Source of the DNA: Lysobacter enzymogenes
GTDB lineage: Bacteria > Pseudomonadota > Gammaproteobacteria > Xanthomonadales > Xanthomonadaceae
Assembly (NCBI RefSeq): GCF_900106525.1
Contig: NZ_FNOG01000002.1
Coordinates: 62,001-126,000, forward strand
Reading direction: 5' to 3'
Length of the DNA: 64,000 nt
The stretch's first letter is position 1, and every line of letters starts with the position of its first letter. Position numbers and translations under genes: made by a program. The notes beneath the pieces were generated by a model. It did not search any database and had not been told where the DNA came from. It saw nothing but the letters and a program-made list of their open reading frames with translations. Positions 8,672 to 17,551 of the stretch are shown here, in pieces.

Positions 8672-9325
8672 TCAGACCAACTGCAGCTCGAACGCCTTGA
8701 GCACCGCCCGGGTGCGGTCGCGCACGCCGAGCTTGGACAGGATGTTGGACACGTGGTTCTTAATCGTGCCCTCGGCCACCCCAAGCGAGTTGGCGATTTC
8801 CTTGTTCGAAAAGCCGCCGGCCATCAGCCGCAGGATCTCGGTCTCGCGCTCGGTCAGCGGGTCGGGCCGGTCCAGGCTGACGAAGTCGTTGCGCATGTGC
8901 TCCAGGCCCGACAGCAGGCGCTGGGTCATCGCCGGCTGCACCAGCGAGCCGCCGTCGGCCACGGTCTGGATCGCCCCGACCAGTTGCTCCAGCGACACGT
9001 CCTTGAGCAGATAGCCCTTGGCCCCGGCCTTGAGCCCGGCCAGGACCAGTTGGTCGTCGTCGAAGGTGGTCAGGATGATGGTCGGCGGCAGGTAGCCGGA
9101 GCGGGCCAGAGCCTGCAGCGCCTCCAGGCCGGACATCACCGGCATGCGCATGTCCATCAGGACCACGTCGGGACGCAGGTTCGGGATCATCTCGACCGCC
9201 TGGCGGCCGTCGCCGGCCTCGGCCACGACCTCGATGCCGTCGGCCAGGGCGAGCAGCGAGCGCACGCCCTGCCGGACCAGGGTCTGGTCGTCGACGAGCA
9301 GTACGCGGATGGGATTGGGGATCAT
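8672..9325 (-). CDS. LuxR/NarL-family response regulator (partner of DesK-like kinase)
   Basis: A 217-residue protein. The receiver domain (about 1-120) has the acidic pocket LLVDDQ, phospho-acceptor Asp in VVLMDMRMP, and Lys in GYLLKD. The C-terminal LuxR domain (about 150-215) has LTERETEILRLMAGGFSNKE and VAEGTIKNHVSNILSKLGV. It binds DNA as a dimer after phosphorylation by the kinase encoded just upstream. Its ATG overlaps the kinase stop by four bases. The last 22 codons are duplicated twice downstream. The target genes are unknown; in other DesK/LuxR pairs they are often ABC transporters or lipid genes. Confidence 0.95.
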   Translation of the reverse strand: MIPNPIRVLLVDDQTLVRQGVRSLLALADGIEVVAEAGDGRQAVEMIPNLRPDVVLMDMRMPVMSGLEALQALARSGYLPPTIILTTFDDDQLVLAGLKAGAKGYLLKDVSLEQLVGAIQTVADGGSLVQPAMTQRLLSGLEHMRNDFVSLDRPDPLTERETEILRLMAGGFSNKEIANSLGVAEGTIKNHVSNILSKLGVRDRTRAVLKAFELQLV

Positions 9326-10524
9326 GTCGGAGCTCCTTCGCGGCCCATGACGGCCGCGGTGGCGGGCAGGGTCAGGCGCAGGCTGAAGCCGGCCTCGGCC
9401 CGGGTTTCGATTCGCAGTTGGCCACCGTACTGCATCAGCCGCTCGCGCATGCCGCGCAGGCCGTTGCCGGCGACCAGGTGGTCGGCGCCGCGGCCGTCGT
9501 CGCGCGCGCTCATGACGATGTGGCCGTCGTCGCGGCGCACGTCGATCCACAGGTGCTGGGCGCCGGCGTGGCGCACCGCGTTGGTGATGATTTCCTGGGT
9601 GCAGCGCAGCAGCACGTGGGCGCGCTCGGGGTCGTCCAGGGTCAATGGGGTCTCGATATCCATGCGGATGTCCAGCGCGGGCACGTTCTCGGCCAGCGGG
9701 CGCAGCGCCAGCGACAGGTCGATGGCGCCGTTCTCGCGCAACTGGCTGACCGCCTCGCGCACGTCGGTGAGCAGCAGTCGGGCCAGAGTATGCGCCTGCT
9801 GCACGTGTTCCTTGACCCGCCCTTCCGACAGGTGCCCGGCCACTTCCAGGTTCAGGCTCAGCGCGGTGAGGTGGTGGCCGAGCAGGTCGTGCAGCTCGCG
9901 CGAGATCCGGGTGCGCTCGTTGATGCGCGCGCTTTCGGCCAGCAGCGCGCGGGTCGCGCGCAGCTCGGCGTTGAGCCGGCGCTGGTCCTCGCGCGCCTGA
10001 GCCTGCTGCATCGCCACCAGCGAGCTGACGAACACCAGGCTGGAGAAGCCGGCGTAGGCCACCGATTGCACGATAGCGACCAGCAGCGGCTGGCCGATCG
10101 CGATCACGAACACCGGGATGATCGACAGGTTGCTCAGGATCAGCCAGGCCACCCCGACCCGCAGCGGCAGCAGCCACGGCAGCAGCCCGGCCACGACCAT
10201 CAGCAGGATGCTGCCGATGCCGGAGTTGGAGTAGTAGCCCACGCCGATGGCGCAGGCGGTCAGCACCAGCAGCAGGGCGTGGTCGGCCGGCCCGGGCCGG
10301 CGCTGGCCGAGGCCGCGGCTGGCCCACCAATAGACCACGCCGAAGGCCAGGTGGATCGCGACCCAACGCAGGATCAGCAGGAAGAAGGTGTGCTCGCTGC
10401 CGCCGGGCAGCGACGCCGCCGCCTCCGGCTCCAGCCACATGATCACCAGCCAGCACCCGGCCACCCCCCAGGTGAACAGCCCGGCGAATCGCATCAGTTG
10501 GGTGGGGGTGAGGCGAGCCAGCAT
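9322..10524 (-). CDS. DesK-type sensor histidine kinase
   Basis: A 400-residue protein. The N-terminal 170 residues hold about five or six membrane helices with no large periplasmic loop, so it probably senses membrane state or an intramembrane ligand. The HisKA_3 dimerisation helix has the phospho-His in RISRELHDLLGHHLTALSLN. The HATPase domain follows, with TQEIITNAVRHAGA (N box) and SARDDGRGADHLVAGNGLRG (G boxes). It phosphorylates the LuxR-type regulator encoded downstream with a four-base ATGA overlap. The start at 10524 leaves a short basic N-terminus before helix 1. About 145 bp separate it from the divergent GNAT gene. Confidence 0.94.
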   Translation of the reverse strand: MLARLTPTQLMRFAGLFTWGVAGCWLVIMWLEPEAAASLPGGSEHTFFLLILRWVAIHLAFGVVYWWASRGLGQRRPGPADHALLLVLTACAIGVGYYSNSGIGSILLMVVAGLLPWLLPLRVGVAWLILSNLSIIPVFVIAIGQPLLVAIVQSVAYAGFSSLVFVSSLVAMQQAQAREDQRRLNAELRATRALLAESARINERTRISRELHDLLGHHLTALSLNLEVAGHLSEGRVKEHVQQAHTLARLLLTDVREAVSQLRENGAIDLSLALRPLAENVPALDIRMDIETPLTLDDPERAHVLLRCTQEIITNAVRHAGAQHLWIDVRRDDGHIVMSARDDGRGADHLVAGNGLRGMRERLMQYGGQLRIETRAEAGFSLRLTLPATAAVMGREGAPT

Positions 10525-10668
10525 GAATGCATGCTAACGGTAGCGGCCCTCGCCCGGAGCCGTCCGAAAGTCATGGACCCGGGCGTTCGCCCCCCGGCCT
10601 CCCCCCGTGCGATAATCGCGGCCGCCGGCACGGATTGCGCGTCGGCTTGCAACTATCTGGAGCCTGGA

Positions 10669-11283
10669 ATGTCGATCGTCGTCCGCGACGTGCGCGAGCA
10701 CGAGCTGGATTCCGTCCTTGCCCTCAACAACGCCGCCGGGCCTGCGATCCTGCCGCTGGATGCGGCGCGTCTGCGTCACTTCTTCGATACCGCCGAATAT
10801 TTCCGCGTCGCCGAACGCGACGGCACCCTGGCCGGTTTCCTGATCGGCGTAGGTTCCGCCGCCGGCCACGACAGCAGCAATTTCCGCTGGTTCCGCGAGC
10901 GCTATCCGGATTTCTTCTACATCGACCGCATCGTCGTCGCCAGCCGCCGTCGCGGCGGCGGCGTCGGCCGCGCCTTCTACGCCGACGCCCAAAGCTATGC
11001 CGAGCTGCGCTATCCGCAGCTGGCCTGCGAGGTGTTCCTGGAAGGCGGCAACGACCCGGCCCTGCTGTTCCACGGCAGCTTCGGTTTCCGCGAGGTCGGC
11101 CAGCACGTGATGGAAGAATCCGGCCTGCGCGCGGCCATGCTGATGAAAGCCCTGTGCAGCTACGAATGGGTGCGCCAGACCTACGGCGACGCCCTGCCCG
11201 AAGCCGCGTGGCTGACCGTTCCGCGCGTGCCGGCCGCGCGCCTGCACGCCGACGCGCCGCGCCCCACCGGGACGTGTTCGTGA
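10669..11283 (+). CDS. GNAT-family N-acetyltransferase
   Basis: A 204-residue protein with the acetyl-CoA-binding region as IDRIVVASRRRGGGVGRAFY (Arg/Gln-x-x-Gly-x-Gly/Ala type loop) and FLEGGNDPALLFHGSFGFRE as the terminal strand-helix-strand. The substrate is unknown. Its stop codon overlaps the GTG start of minC by four bases, so it is co-translated with the division-site genes. Start chosen at ATG 10669, shortly after the CTGGAGCCTGGA ribosome-site region. Confidence 0.88.
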   Translation: MSIVVRDVREHELDSVLALNNAAGPAILPLDAARLRHFFDTAEYFRVAERDGTLAGFLIGVGSAAGHDSSNFRWFRERYPDFFYIDRIVVASRRRGGGVGRAFYADAQSYAELRYPQLACEVFLEGGNDPALLFHGSFGFREVGQHVMEESGLRAAMLMKALCSYEWVRQTYGDALPEAAWLTVPRVPAARLHADAPRPTGTCS

Positions 11284-12080
11284 GCGTGGCGGTGGATTAC
11301 GAACAGGCCGGCGAACTCAAGATCGGCCAGGTCGGCATCGCCAACCTGCGCATCCGCACCCTCGACGTGCCGCGCCTGGTCGAGGAAATGCGCAGCCGCG
11401 TGCAGCGCGCGCCCAACATGTTCGGCCGCGCCGCGGTGGTGATCGACTTCGGCGGGCTCAGCCACACCCCGGATACCGCCACCGCGCAGGCCCTGCTCGA
11501 AGGCTTGCGCGCCGCCGGCGTGCTGCCGGTGGCGCTGGCCTACGGCACCAGCGAGATCGAAAAACTCTCGCAGGCGCTGGGCCTGCCGTTGCTGGCCAAG
11601 TTCCGCGCCGGCTACGAGCGCGTCGACGGCGCCGCGGCCGAAACCGCAGCGCCGGCGCGACGCGAAACCCCGGCGCCCGCGCCGGCGGCCGAGCCGGCCA
11701 AAGCGGCGCCGCGGCCTCCGGCCGGCGCGGCGGCCGTCGCGCAGGCTTCATCGGTAGGAATGATCCAATCCACTCCGGTGCGCTCGGGCCAGCAGATCTA
11801 CGCCGACAACCGCGACCTGACCGTGCTGACCACGGTCGGCGCCGGCGCGGAAGTCATCGCCGACGGCTCGGTCCACATCTACGGTCCGCTGCGCGGCCGC
11901 GCCCTCGCCGGCGCGCAAGGCAACGCCCGCGCGCGGATTTTCTGCCGCGAGTTCCATGCCGAACTGGTGGCGATCGCGGGCCATTACAAAGTGCTCGAAG
12001 ACATCCCCAAGGACCTGCGCGGCAAGCCGGTGCAGGTCTGGCTGGAAGACGAACAAATCAAGATTGCGGCGCTGGACTGA
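11280..12080 (+). CDS. minC: MinC, septum-site determining protein
   Basis: A 266-residue inhibitor of FtsZ polymerisation. N-terminal domain (about 1-110): the family strand IGQVGIANLRIRTLDV and AAVVIDFGGL. An alanine/proline linker (about 115-155) leads to the C-terminal beta-helix domain, which has VRSGQQIYADNRDLTVLTTV, VIADGSVHIYGPLRGRALAG and ARIFCREFHAELVAIAGHYK. The last domain binds MinD and FtsZ. The start is a GTG inside the preceding GNAT stop (GTGA). First of the contiguous minC-minD-minE set. Confidence 0.97.
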   Translation: MSVAVDYEQAGELKIGQVGIANLRIRTLDVPRLVEEMRSRVQRAPNMFGRAAVVIDFGGLSHTPDTATAQALLEGLRAAGVLPVALAYGTSEIEKLSQALGLPLLAKFRAGYERVDGAAAETAAPARRETPAPAPAAEPAKAAPRPPAGAAAVAQASSVGMIQSTPVRSGQQIYADNRDLTVLTTVGAGAEVIADGSVHIYGPLRGRALAGAQGNARARIFCREFHAELVAIAGHYKVLEDIPKDLRGKPVQVWLEDEQIKIAALD

Positions 12081-12105
12081 CGCCGCACGAACGGAGGAAC
12101 GAATT

Positions 12106-12915
12106 TTGACCGAGATTATTGTTGTCACTTCGGGCAAGGGCGGCGTCGGCAAGACTACGACCAGCGCCAGCCTGTCCTGCGGTCTGGCCCGACGCGGCCA
12201 CAAAGTAGCGGTCATCGACTTCGACGTCGGCCTGCGCAACCTCGACCTGATCATGGGCTGCGAGCGCCGCGTGGTGTACGACTTCGTCAACGTCGTCAAC
12301 GGCGAAGCCTCGCTCAAGCAGGCGCTGATCAAGGACAAGCGTTTCGACACTCTGTTCATCCTGGCCGCGTCGCAGACCCGCGACAAGGACGCGCTGACCA
12401 AGGAAGGCGTGCAGAAGGTGCTTGAAGACCTCGCCGCCGAAGGCTTCGACTACATCGTCTGCGATTCGCCGGCCGGCATCGAAAAAGGCGCGTTCCTGGC
12501 CATGTACTTCGCCGACCAGGCGGTGGTGGTGGTGAACCCGGAAGTGTCCTCGGTGCGCGACTCCGACCGCATCCTGGGCCTGCTCTCGTCCAAGACCCGC
12601 CGCGCCGAGAACGGCGAGCGCGTCAAGGAGCACCTGCTGCTGACCCGCTACCACCCCAAGCGGGTGGAAACCGGCGAGATGCTCAGCATCGGCGACGTCG
12701 AGGAAATCCTCGGCCTCAAGACCGTCGGGGTGATCCCGGAATCCGGCGACGTGCTCAACGCCTCCAACAAAGGCGAGCCGGTGATCCTGGAAACCGAATC
12801 CGACGCTGCTCAGGCTTACGACGACGCCGTCGCCCGCCTGCTCGGCGACACCCGTCCGATGCGCTTCACCCAAGTGGAAAAGAAGGGCTTCTTCAGCAAG
12901 ATTTTCGGAGGCTGA
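12106..12915 (+). CDS. minD: MinD, septum-site ATPase
   Basis: A 269-residue ParA/MinD ATPase. Deviant Walker [12 protein letters not shown] at residues 9-19. Switch motifs: [16 protein letters not shown] and [11 protein letters not shown]. The C-terminal [11 protein letters not shown] is the amphipathic membrane-targeting helix that inserts on ATP binding. It recruits MinC to the inner membrane and oscillates under MinE. The start is TTG at 12106, preceded by a good GGAGG site; no in-frame ATG lies close enough. A gap of 25 bp follows minC. Confidence 0.98.
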   Translation: MTEIIVVTSGKGGVGKTTTSASLSCGLARRGHKVAVIDFDVGLRNLDLIMGCERRVVYDFVNVVNGEASLKQALIKDKRFDTLFILAASQTRDKDALTKEGVQKVLEDLAAEGFDYIVCDSPAGIEKGAFLAMYFADQAVVVVNPEVSSVRDSDRILGLLSSKTRRAENGERVKEHLLLTRYHPKRVETGEMLSIGDVEEILGLKTVGVIPESGDVLNASNKGEPVILETESDAAQAYDDAVARLLGDTRPMRFTQVEKKGFFSKIFGG

Positions 12916-12919
12916 GCTC

Positions 12920-13192
12920 ATGGGTCTGTTCGACTTCCTGCTGGCCAAGAAGCAAACCGCCGCGGTCGCCAAGGACCGCCTGCGGATCATCGTCGCGCAC
13001 GAGCGCGCCGGCCGCGGCGGCCCGGATTATCTGCCGATGCTGCAGCGCGAACTGTTGGAAGTGATCCGCAAGTACGTCAACGTCGACGTCGAAGCGGTCA
13101 AGGTCGATGTGGTCAAGGAAGGTCAGCACGACGTGCTCGACATCTCGGTGGCGCTGCCCGACGCGCCCGGCTCGACGCCGGCGCAGGCCTGA
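12920..13192 (+). CDS. minE: MinE, topological specificity factor
   Basis: A 90-residue protein. It has the N-terminal membrane-binding segment [20 protein letters not shown], the anti-MinCD strand region [10 protein letters not shown] and the dimerisation domain with [17 protein letters not shown]. It stimulates MinD ATPase and restricts MinC to the poles. It lies four bases after minD, with GGAGG near the end of minD as ribosome site. A terminator follows. Confidence 0.98.
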   Translation: MGLFDFLLAKKQTAAVAKDRLRIIVAHERAGRGGPDYLPMLQRELLEVIRKYVNVDVEAVKVDVVKEGQHDVLDISVALPDAPGSTPAQA

Positions 13193-13198
13193 CGCACA

Positions 13199-13231
13199 GG
13201 CGGCCGACCTCCCGGCCGCCCCGCGTTTTTT
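13199..13231 (+). terminator. Rho-independent terminator after minE
   Basis: GGCGGCC and GGCCGCC pair across an 8-base loop, followed by CCGCG and six T residues. It starts 7 bp after the minE stop and would end the GNAT-minCDE transcript. Confidence 0.75.
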
Positions 13232-13248
13232 CGCATCCACGCAATCCC

Positions 13249-13320
13249 CTTGTAGGAGCGGCGCAAGCCGCGACCGCGAAACCACCGATCGCGCCGCAAA
13301 TATGAGGTCGCGACCGCGAC
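13249..13320. repeat. Family A repeat, partial inverted pair
   Basis: A TGTAGGAGCGGCGCAAGCCG arm with a degenerate GTCGCGACCGCGAC partner. It lies between the minE terminator and the next gene. Confidence 0.65.
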
Positions 13321-13345
13321 CCTCACCACCCCGCCTCTTCGCCAC

Positions 13346-13819
13346 ATGCTCCTGCTCGCCGACATCGCCTTCGACGCCGCCGCCGCCCTGCTCGCCCGCT
13401 ACGGGCTGACGCTGGAGCGCGTGCCCGCCGGCGCGGCGATCCCGGGCAGCTACTGGGGCGACAGCGAAGCCGGCATCATCGCCAGCCGCGTCTACGTGCG
13501 CGACGACACGCCGGTGCATTCGATGCTGCACGAGGCTTGCCACCTGATCGTGCTGCCGCCGCAGCGGCGCGCCGCGGTGCACACCGACGCCACCGACTCG
13601 ATCGAAGAAGAGGACGCGGTGCTGGTGCTGCAGACGGTGCTGGCCGACGCCCTGCCCGGCGTCGGGCGCGAGCGCATGTACGCCGACATGGACGCGTGGG
13701 GCTACAGCTTCCGGCTGGGCTCGGCGAAGGCTTATGTCGAGCAGGATGCGGACACGTCGTGGCGCTGGCTGGCCGAGCGCGGCCTGGTCGCGTTGCCGGA
13801 ACGTACGCTGGCGGCGTAA
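13346..13819 (+). CDS. Putative HExxH-containing hypothetical protein
   Basis: A 157-residue protein without signal peptide or membrane segment. A central HSMLHEACHLIVLPPQRR carries an HExxH motif, and acidic residues (DSIEEEDAVLVLQ) follow about 30 residues later, which could supply a third metal ligand. This resembles small zincin-like proteins, but no named family is certain. Coding quality is good across the whole length. It sits alone after minCDE. A non-enzymatic role is equally possible. Confidence 0.7.
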   Translation: MLLLADIAFDAAAALLARYGLTLERVPAGAAIPGSYWGDSEAGIIASRVYVRDDTPVHSMLHEACHLIVLPPQRRAAVHTDATDSIEEEDAVLVLQTVLADALPGVGRERMYADMDAWGYSFRLGSAKAYVEQDADTSWRWLAERGLVALPERTLAA

Positions 13820-13920
13820 CGGCATAATTCGCGCAGCTGCGTTCGCAGCCTGCGCATCTGCGGTGCGTGCTTCTGTAGCAGCTCCCGTTCGGGAATCCCC
13901 GCTTTTGTGCGGGGCGCGCT

Positions 13921-14013
13921 TGTGGGAGGGGCTTCAGCCCCGATGCTCTCCGCTCGGATCGCGACAGCGCGGCCATCGGGCACAAGAGCGTCGGGGCTGA
14001 AGCCCCTCCCACA
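13921..14013. repeat. Family B inverted repeat (GGGGCTTCAGCCCC type)
   Basis: Perfect 23-bp arms: the left begins TGTGGGAGGGGCTTCAGCCC and the right is its complement ending in CCCCTCCCACA, with a 47-bp loop. Each arm contains its own small palindrome (GGGGCTTCAGCCCC). This family is distinct from family A and related to the array at 30.0 kb. The surrounding gap of about 520 bp to the next gene otherwise shows nothing. Confidence 0.85.
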
Positions 14014-14338
14014 AGAGCGCCTCCTACAAGAGCCGCTCGCACAAGGGCGTCGCCCCATGACATCGGGCGAACGGGCACGACGTGGACTTCGGAGCGCGAC
14101 CGCTGAAGCCTCAGCGGGCAAGTCGCATGCAAGCCGGCAATGCGCGGCGCATCGCCACGAGCGGCCACCGACGCCCTCCCTGGCGCCGACGCCATTCAAA
14201 CGGTGCGGAGCGGCTATCCCCATAACCGGCTCCGGCGGGTACTGCCTGCATTGCGTGTTGCGCGTTGCGTGTTGCGTGCTTCCCTTCCCCTGAAGCGCCA
14301 TCCAGGCGCCACTCTCCCCGAGTTCTTCGCCGCCGCGC

Positions 14339-14719
14339 TCAGTGCGCGGCGAGGCGGTCGCGCCGTTGCGAGGCCGTCGGCGCGGCCAGTTCCGGCAGCG
14401 CCACGGCGCGGTCGACTTCGACCTCCGCTTCGCTGACCGGATCGGGCAAGGCGCGCGCGGCGCTGCGGTTGGGGCCGGCGTCGGCCGGGCCGTTGATGAC
14501 CACCACGCCCACCGCGGCCATCGTCAGCAGGGCGAACAGCGCGATGCGCACGAGGCGGCGGGCGAACGGGCGGCGGCTGCGCACCGGCGCTTCGGGCTCC
14601 TGGGTCCAGCTCAGGTCGGCGCTGAACAAGCGGGCGCCACCCTCGCGTCCGCGCGGCGGCAGCGCCGTCAGCGTGGCCGTGTGCAACTTGCCGTTAGCGG
14701 AGCCCAAGGTCGGTTTCAT
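14339..14719 (-). CDS. Hypothetical single-pass membrane protein
   Basis: A 126-residue protein with one membrane helix at about residues 57-75 (IALFALLTMAAVGVVVI), flanked by an arginine-rich cytosolic stretch (RSRRPFARRLVR) and an acidic, proline-containing periplasmic tail. No family is recognised. The N-terminal part is poor in structure. The antisense frame is also open, so the call relies on the clean helix and on positive-inside topology. Confidence 0.6.
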   Translation of the reverse strand: MKPTLGSANGKLHTATLTALPPRGREGGARLFSADLSWTQEPEAPVRSRRPFARRLVRIALFALLTMAAVGVVVINGPADAGPNRSAARALPDPVSEAEVEVDRAVALPELAAPTASQRRDRLAAH

Positions 14720-15236
14720 GCCTTATCCGTTGCAGCCAATACGCGGTGCCGAAGTCCCCACCCCGGCGCGGCCAGCCGACCAGCGGCTGCCCTTGGACGT
14801 CACTTTTTCCGTTTTCGCGTCACAAATCAAATCCGTTTTCGTGACAAACGCCCGCCCTGACCGCTCACGCGCTGTTCCCCAGACTGAACGAAACCGCGAC
14901 CTAAGCCGCGAGCGTTGCGTCGATGCGATGTGAATACCGAATATTTAACAATCTAACCGGTTACACAAAACAAATTCTTAACTTGTTTTCGCGAACCTGT
15001 CAGCAGTTTGTCGTAGATAAAACGCCCGAATCGGCCAAAGAAACTAATTTGGCGTGCTTCATGTAAACGCTTTCATCACCACAACTGTGCCGGATTTGCG
15101 CAAACCCGTCTCAGCATGTGCTGCGCGGCACGCCGTCTCCGCCCGGCGTCGCAGTGCGGCTTGCGCCATCCCCACCTGCCCTCTAGCCTTCCGGTTCGCG
15201 CGCCAAGCGCGACACTTTTTACTGGAGAGAGCACAC
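14720..15236. promoter_or_regulatory. AT-rich divergent regulatory region
   Basis: This 517-bp gap contains the most AT-rich run of the first 40 kb, at about 14930-15060, with patches such as CCGAATATTTAACAATCTAA and CTTAACTTGTTTTCGCG. It separates the small membrane protein gene from the M2 peptidase gene and very likely carries the peptidase promoter. No exact -35/-10 pair can be fixed with confidence. Confidence 0.5.
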
Positions 15237-17273
15237 ATGAAACCTGTCCGCGCCTTATTGGCGCTCGGCGTCGCTGCGGCCGTGTTCGGCCTGGCCGGCT
15301 GCAAGAAGGAACCCGCCCCCGCCCCGAGCGCCAACGCCCCGGCCGCCGCGCCGGCCGGCGAGACCGCGGACCAGTTCATCGCCCGGGTCAACGACGAATA
15401 CAAGAAGATGTATCCGGAGATGACCGCGGCGCAGTGGCTGTCGTCGACCTACATCAACGACGACAGCCAGTTGCTCTCGGCCAAGGCCAACGAGCGCTAC
15501 CTCGGCCAGCTCAACAACTGGATCGAGCAGTCCAAGAAGTTCGAAGGCCAGCCGATGTCGCCGGCCACCGCGCGCGCGATCCAGTTGCTCAAGATCGGCA
15601 CCGCGATGCCGGCGCCGAAGGATCCGGCCAAGCTCGCCGAGCTGACCCAGATCGCCACCCGCATGGAAGGCATGTACGGCTCGGGCAGCTTTTGCAGCGG
15701 CCCTGGCGACACCGATTGCCGCCAGCTCGGCGAACTGGAAGACGTGCTGCGCAACAGCCGCGACTACAACGCCCAGCTCGACGCCTGGAAGGGCTGGCAC
15801 ACCATCTCCAAGCCGATGCGCAAGGACTACACGCGCTTCGTCGAACTGGTCAACGAAGGCTCGCGCAATCTGGGCTACGCCGACACCGGCGAGCTGTGGC
15901 GTTCGGGCTACGACATGAGCCCGGCGGAACTGTCGGCCGAGACCGACCGCCTGTGGGGCCAGGTCAAGCCGCTGTACGAACAGTTGCACTGCTACACCCG
16001 TTCGCGCCTGGAAACCAAGTACGGCAACGACAAGGGCCAGGTCGCCGGCGGCCTGTTGCCGGCGCATCTGCTCGGCAACATGTGGCAGCAGGACTGGGGC
16101 AACCTGTGGGACGTGCTGGCGCCGTACAGCGAGCAGCAGGCCGGCAGCCTCGACATCAACGCAGCGCTGGCGCGCCAGTACCAGCAGGCGCTCGACGCGC
16201 AGCAGGCCAAGGGCGGCGGCGAAGGCGCCAGCGCCGCGCAGCAGGCGCAGGTCGAAGTCGACGCCTCGCTGGCCAACGCCAAGCGCATGACCGAGCGCGC
16301 GCAGGACTTCTACGTGTCGCTCGGCATGCCCAAGCTGCCCGACAGCTATTGGGCCAAGACCCAGTTCGTCAAGCCGCGCGACCGCGACGTGGTCTGCCAC
16401 GCCAGCGCCTGGGACATGAACATGAGCGGCGACGTGCGCACCAAGATGTGCATCAAGCCGAACGAAGAAGACTTCACCACGATCTACCACGAGCTCGGCC
16501 ACGTCTATTACTACCTGGCCTACAACAAGCAGCCGCCGCTGTTCCAGACCGGCGCGCACGACGGCTTCCACGAAGCCATCGGCGACACCATCGTGCTGGC
16601 GATGACGCCCAAGTACCTGTCCTCGATCGGCATGGTCGCCAACCCGCAGCAGAGCCAGGAAGCGCTGATCAACGCGCAGATGCGCATGGCCCTGGCCAAG
16701 GTCTCGTTCCTGCCGTTCGGCCTGATGATCGACCGCTGGCGCTGGGGCGTGTTCGACGGCTCGATCAAGCCCGACCAGTACAACAAGGCGTGGTGGGAAC
16801 TGAAGGCCAAGTACCAGGGCGTGGCGCCGGTGGAAGCGCGCGGCGAAGAGTTCTTCGACGCCGGCGCCAAGTACCACGTGCCGGGCAACACCCCGTACAC
16901 GCGCTACTTCCTCTCGCACGTGCTGCAGTTCCAGTTCTACAAGGCGCTGTGCGATGCGGCCGGCTACAAGGGCCCGCTGTACGAGTGCAGCTTCTACGGC
17001 AACAAGGCCGCCGGCGCCAAGTTCGAGGCGATGCTGAGCAAGGGCGCGAGCCAGCCGTGGCAGCAGACCATGAAGGAACTCACCGGCGGCGAGAAGATGG
17101 ACGCCTCGGCGGTGCTGGAATACTTCGCGCCGCTGCAGACCTGGCTCAAGCAGCAGAACGAAGGCAAGAGCTGCGGCTGGCAGGCCTCGGCGGCGGGCGC
17201 TGCGGCGCCGGTGTCGCCTGCGGCCAAGCCTGCGGCGAAGAGCGAGGCGCCGGCCAAGCCCGCCAAGGGCTGA
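15237..17273 (+). CDS. M2-family (ACE-like) metallodipeptidase lipoprotein
   Basis: A 678-residue protein with a lipoprotein signal peptide (LAGCKKE lipobox, Cys at about residue 21) followed by an alanine/proline linker. The gluzincin site is intact: YHELGHVYYYL with catalytic Glu and two His ligands, and GFHEAIGDTI giving the third ligand Glu. Overall length matches bacterial peptidyl-dipeptidases of the angiotensin-converting-enzyme family, which remove C-terminal dipeptides. It should be attached to a membrane facing the periplasm. The C-terminus ends in an alanine/lysine/proline tail. Start at ATG 15237 because it gives a proper lipobox and is preceded by GGAGAGAG. It has its own terminator. 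Confidence 0.95.
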   Translation: MKPVRALLALGVAAAVFGLAGCKKEPAPAPSANAPAAAPAGETADQFIARVNDEYKKMYPEMTAAQWLSSTYINDDSQLLSAKANERYLGQLNNWIEQSKKFEGQPMSPATARAIQLLKIGTAMPAPKDPAKLAELTQIATRMEGMYGSGSFCSGPGDTDCRQLGELEDVLRNSRDYNAQLDAWKGWHTISKPMRKDYTRFVELVNEGSRNLGYADTGELWRSGYDMSPAELSAETDRLWGQVKPLYEQLHCYTRSRLETKYGNDKGQVAGGLLPAHLLGNMWQQDWGNLWDVLAPYSEQQAGSLDINAALARQYQQALDAQQAKGGGEGASAAQQAQVEVDASLANAKRMTERAQDFYVSLGMPKLPDSYWAKTQFVKPRDRDVVCHASAWDMNMSGDVRTKMCIKPNEEDFTTIYHELGHVYYYLAYNKQPPLFQTGAHDGFHEAIGDTIVLAMTPKYLSSIGMVANPQQSQEALINAQMRMALAKVSFLPFGLMIDRWRWGVFDGSIKPDQYNKAWWELKAKYQGVAPVEARGEEFFDAGAKYHVPGNTPYTRYFLSHVLQFQFYKALCDAAGYKGPLYECSFYGNKAAGAKFEAMLSKGASQPWQQTMKELTGGEKMDASAVLEYFAPLQTWLKQQNEGKSCGWQASAAGAAAPVSPAAKPAAKSEAPAKPAKG

Positions 17274-17295
17274 GCCGCGGTTTCCAGGCAATACG

Positions 17296-17324
17296 ACGGG
17301 CCGGCGCATGCCGGCCCGTTTTTT
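17296..17324 (+). terminator. Rho-independent terminator after the M2 peptidase
   Basis: ACGGGCCGGC-GCAT-GCCGGCCCGT is a perfect 10-bp stem followed by a T run. It lies 23 bp after the stop. Confidence 0.93.
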
Positions 17325-17551
17325 ATGCGCGGCGAAAAGACACGTTTTTCGTGACTGCTACAACTCGACGAACCGTTGCGCCGAAAGCGCGCCGACGTTC
17401 CCCGCCCGCCTTCCGGCGCCGGCTTGCGCGCCGAAACACCCGATCCGATCCATCACCTCCGCCCGACCCGGTACTGGCGCGCGGCGCGGCGGCGGCCGAT
17501 GATCCGGGCCTGACCGGCGGCCTCCCGCCGCTGCCGACGAGCCCGCTCCGC

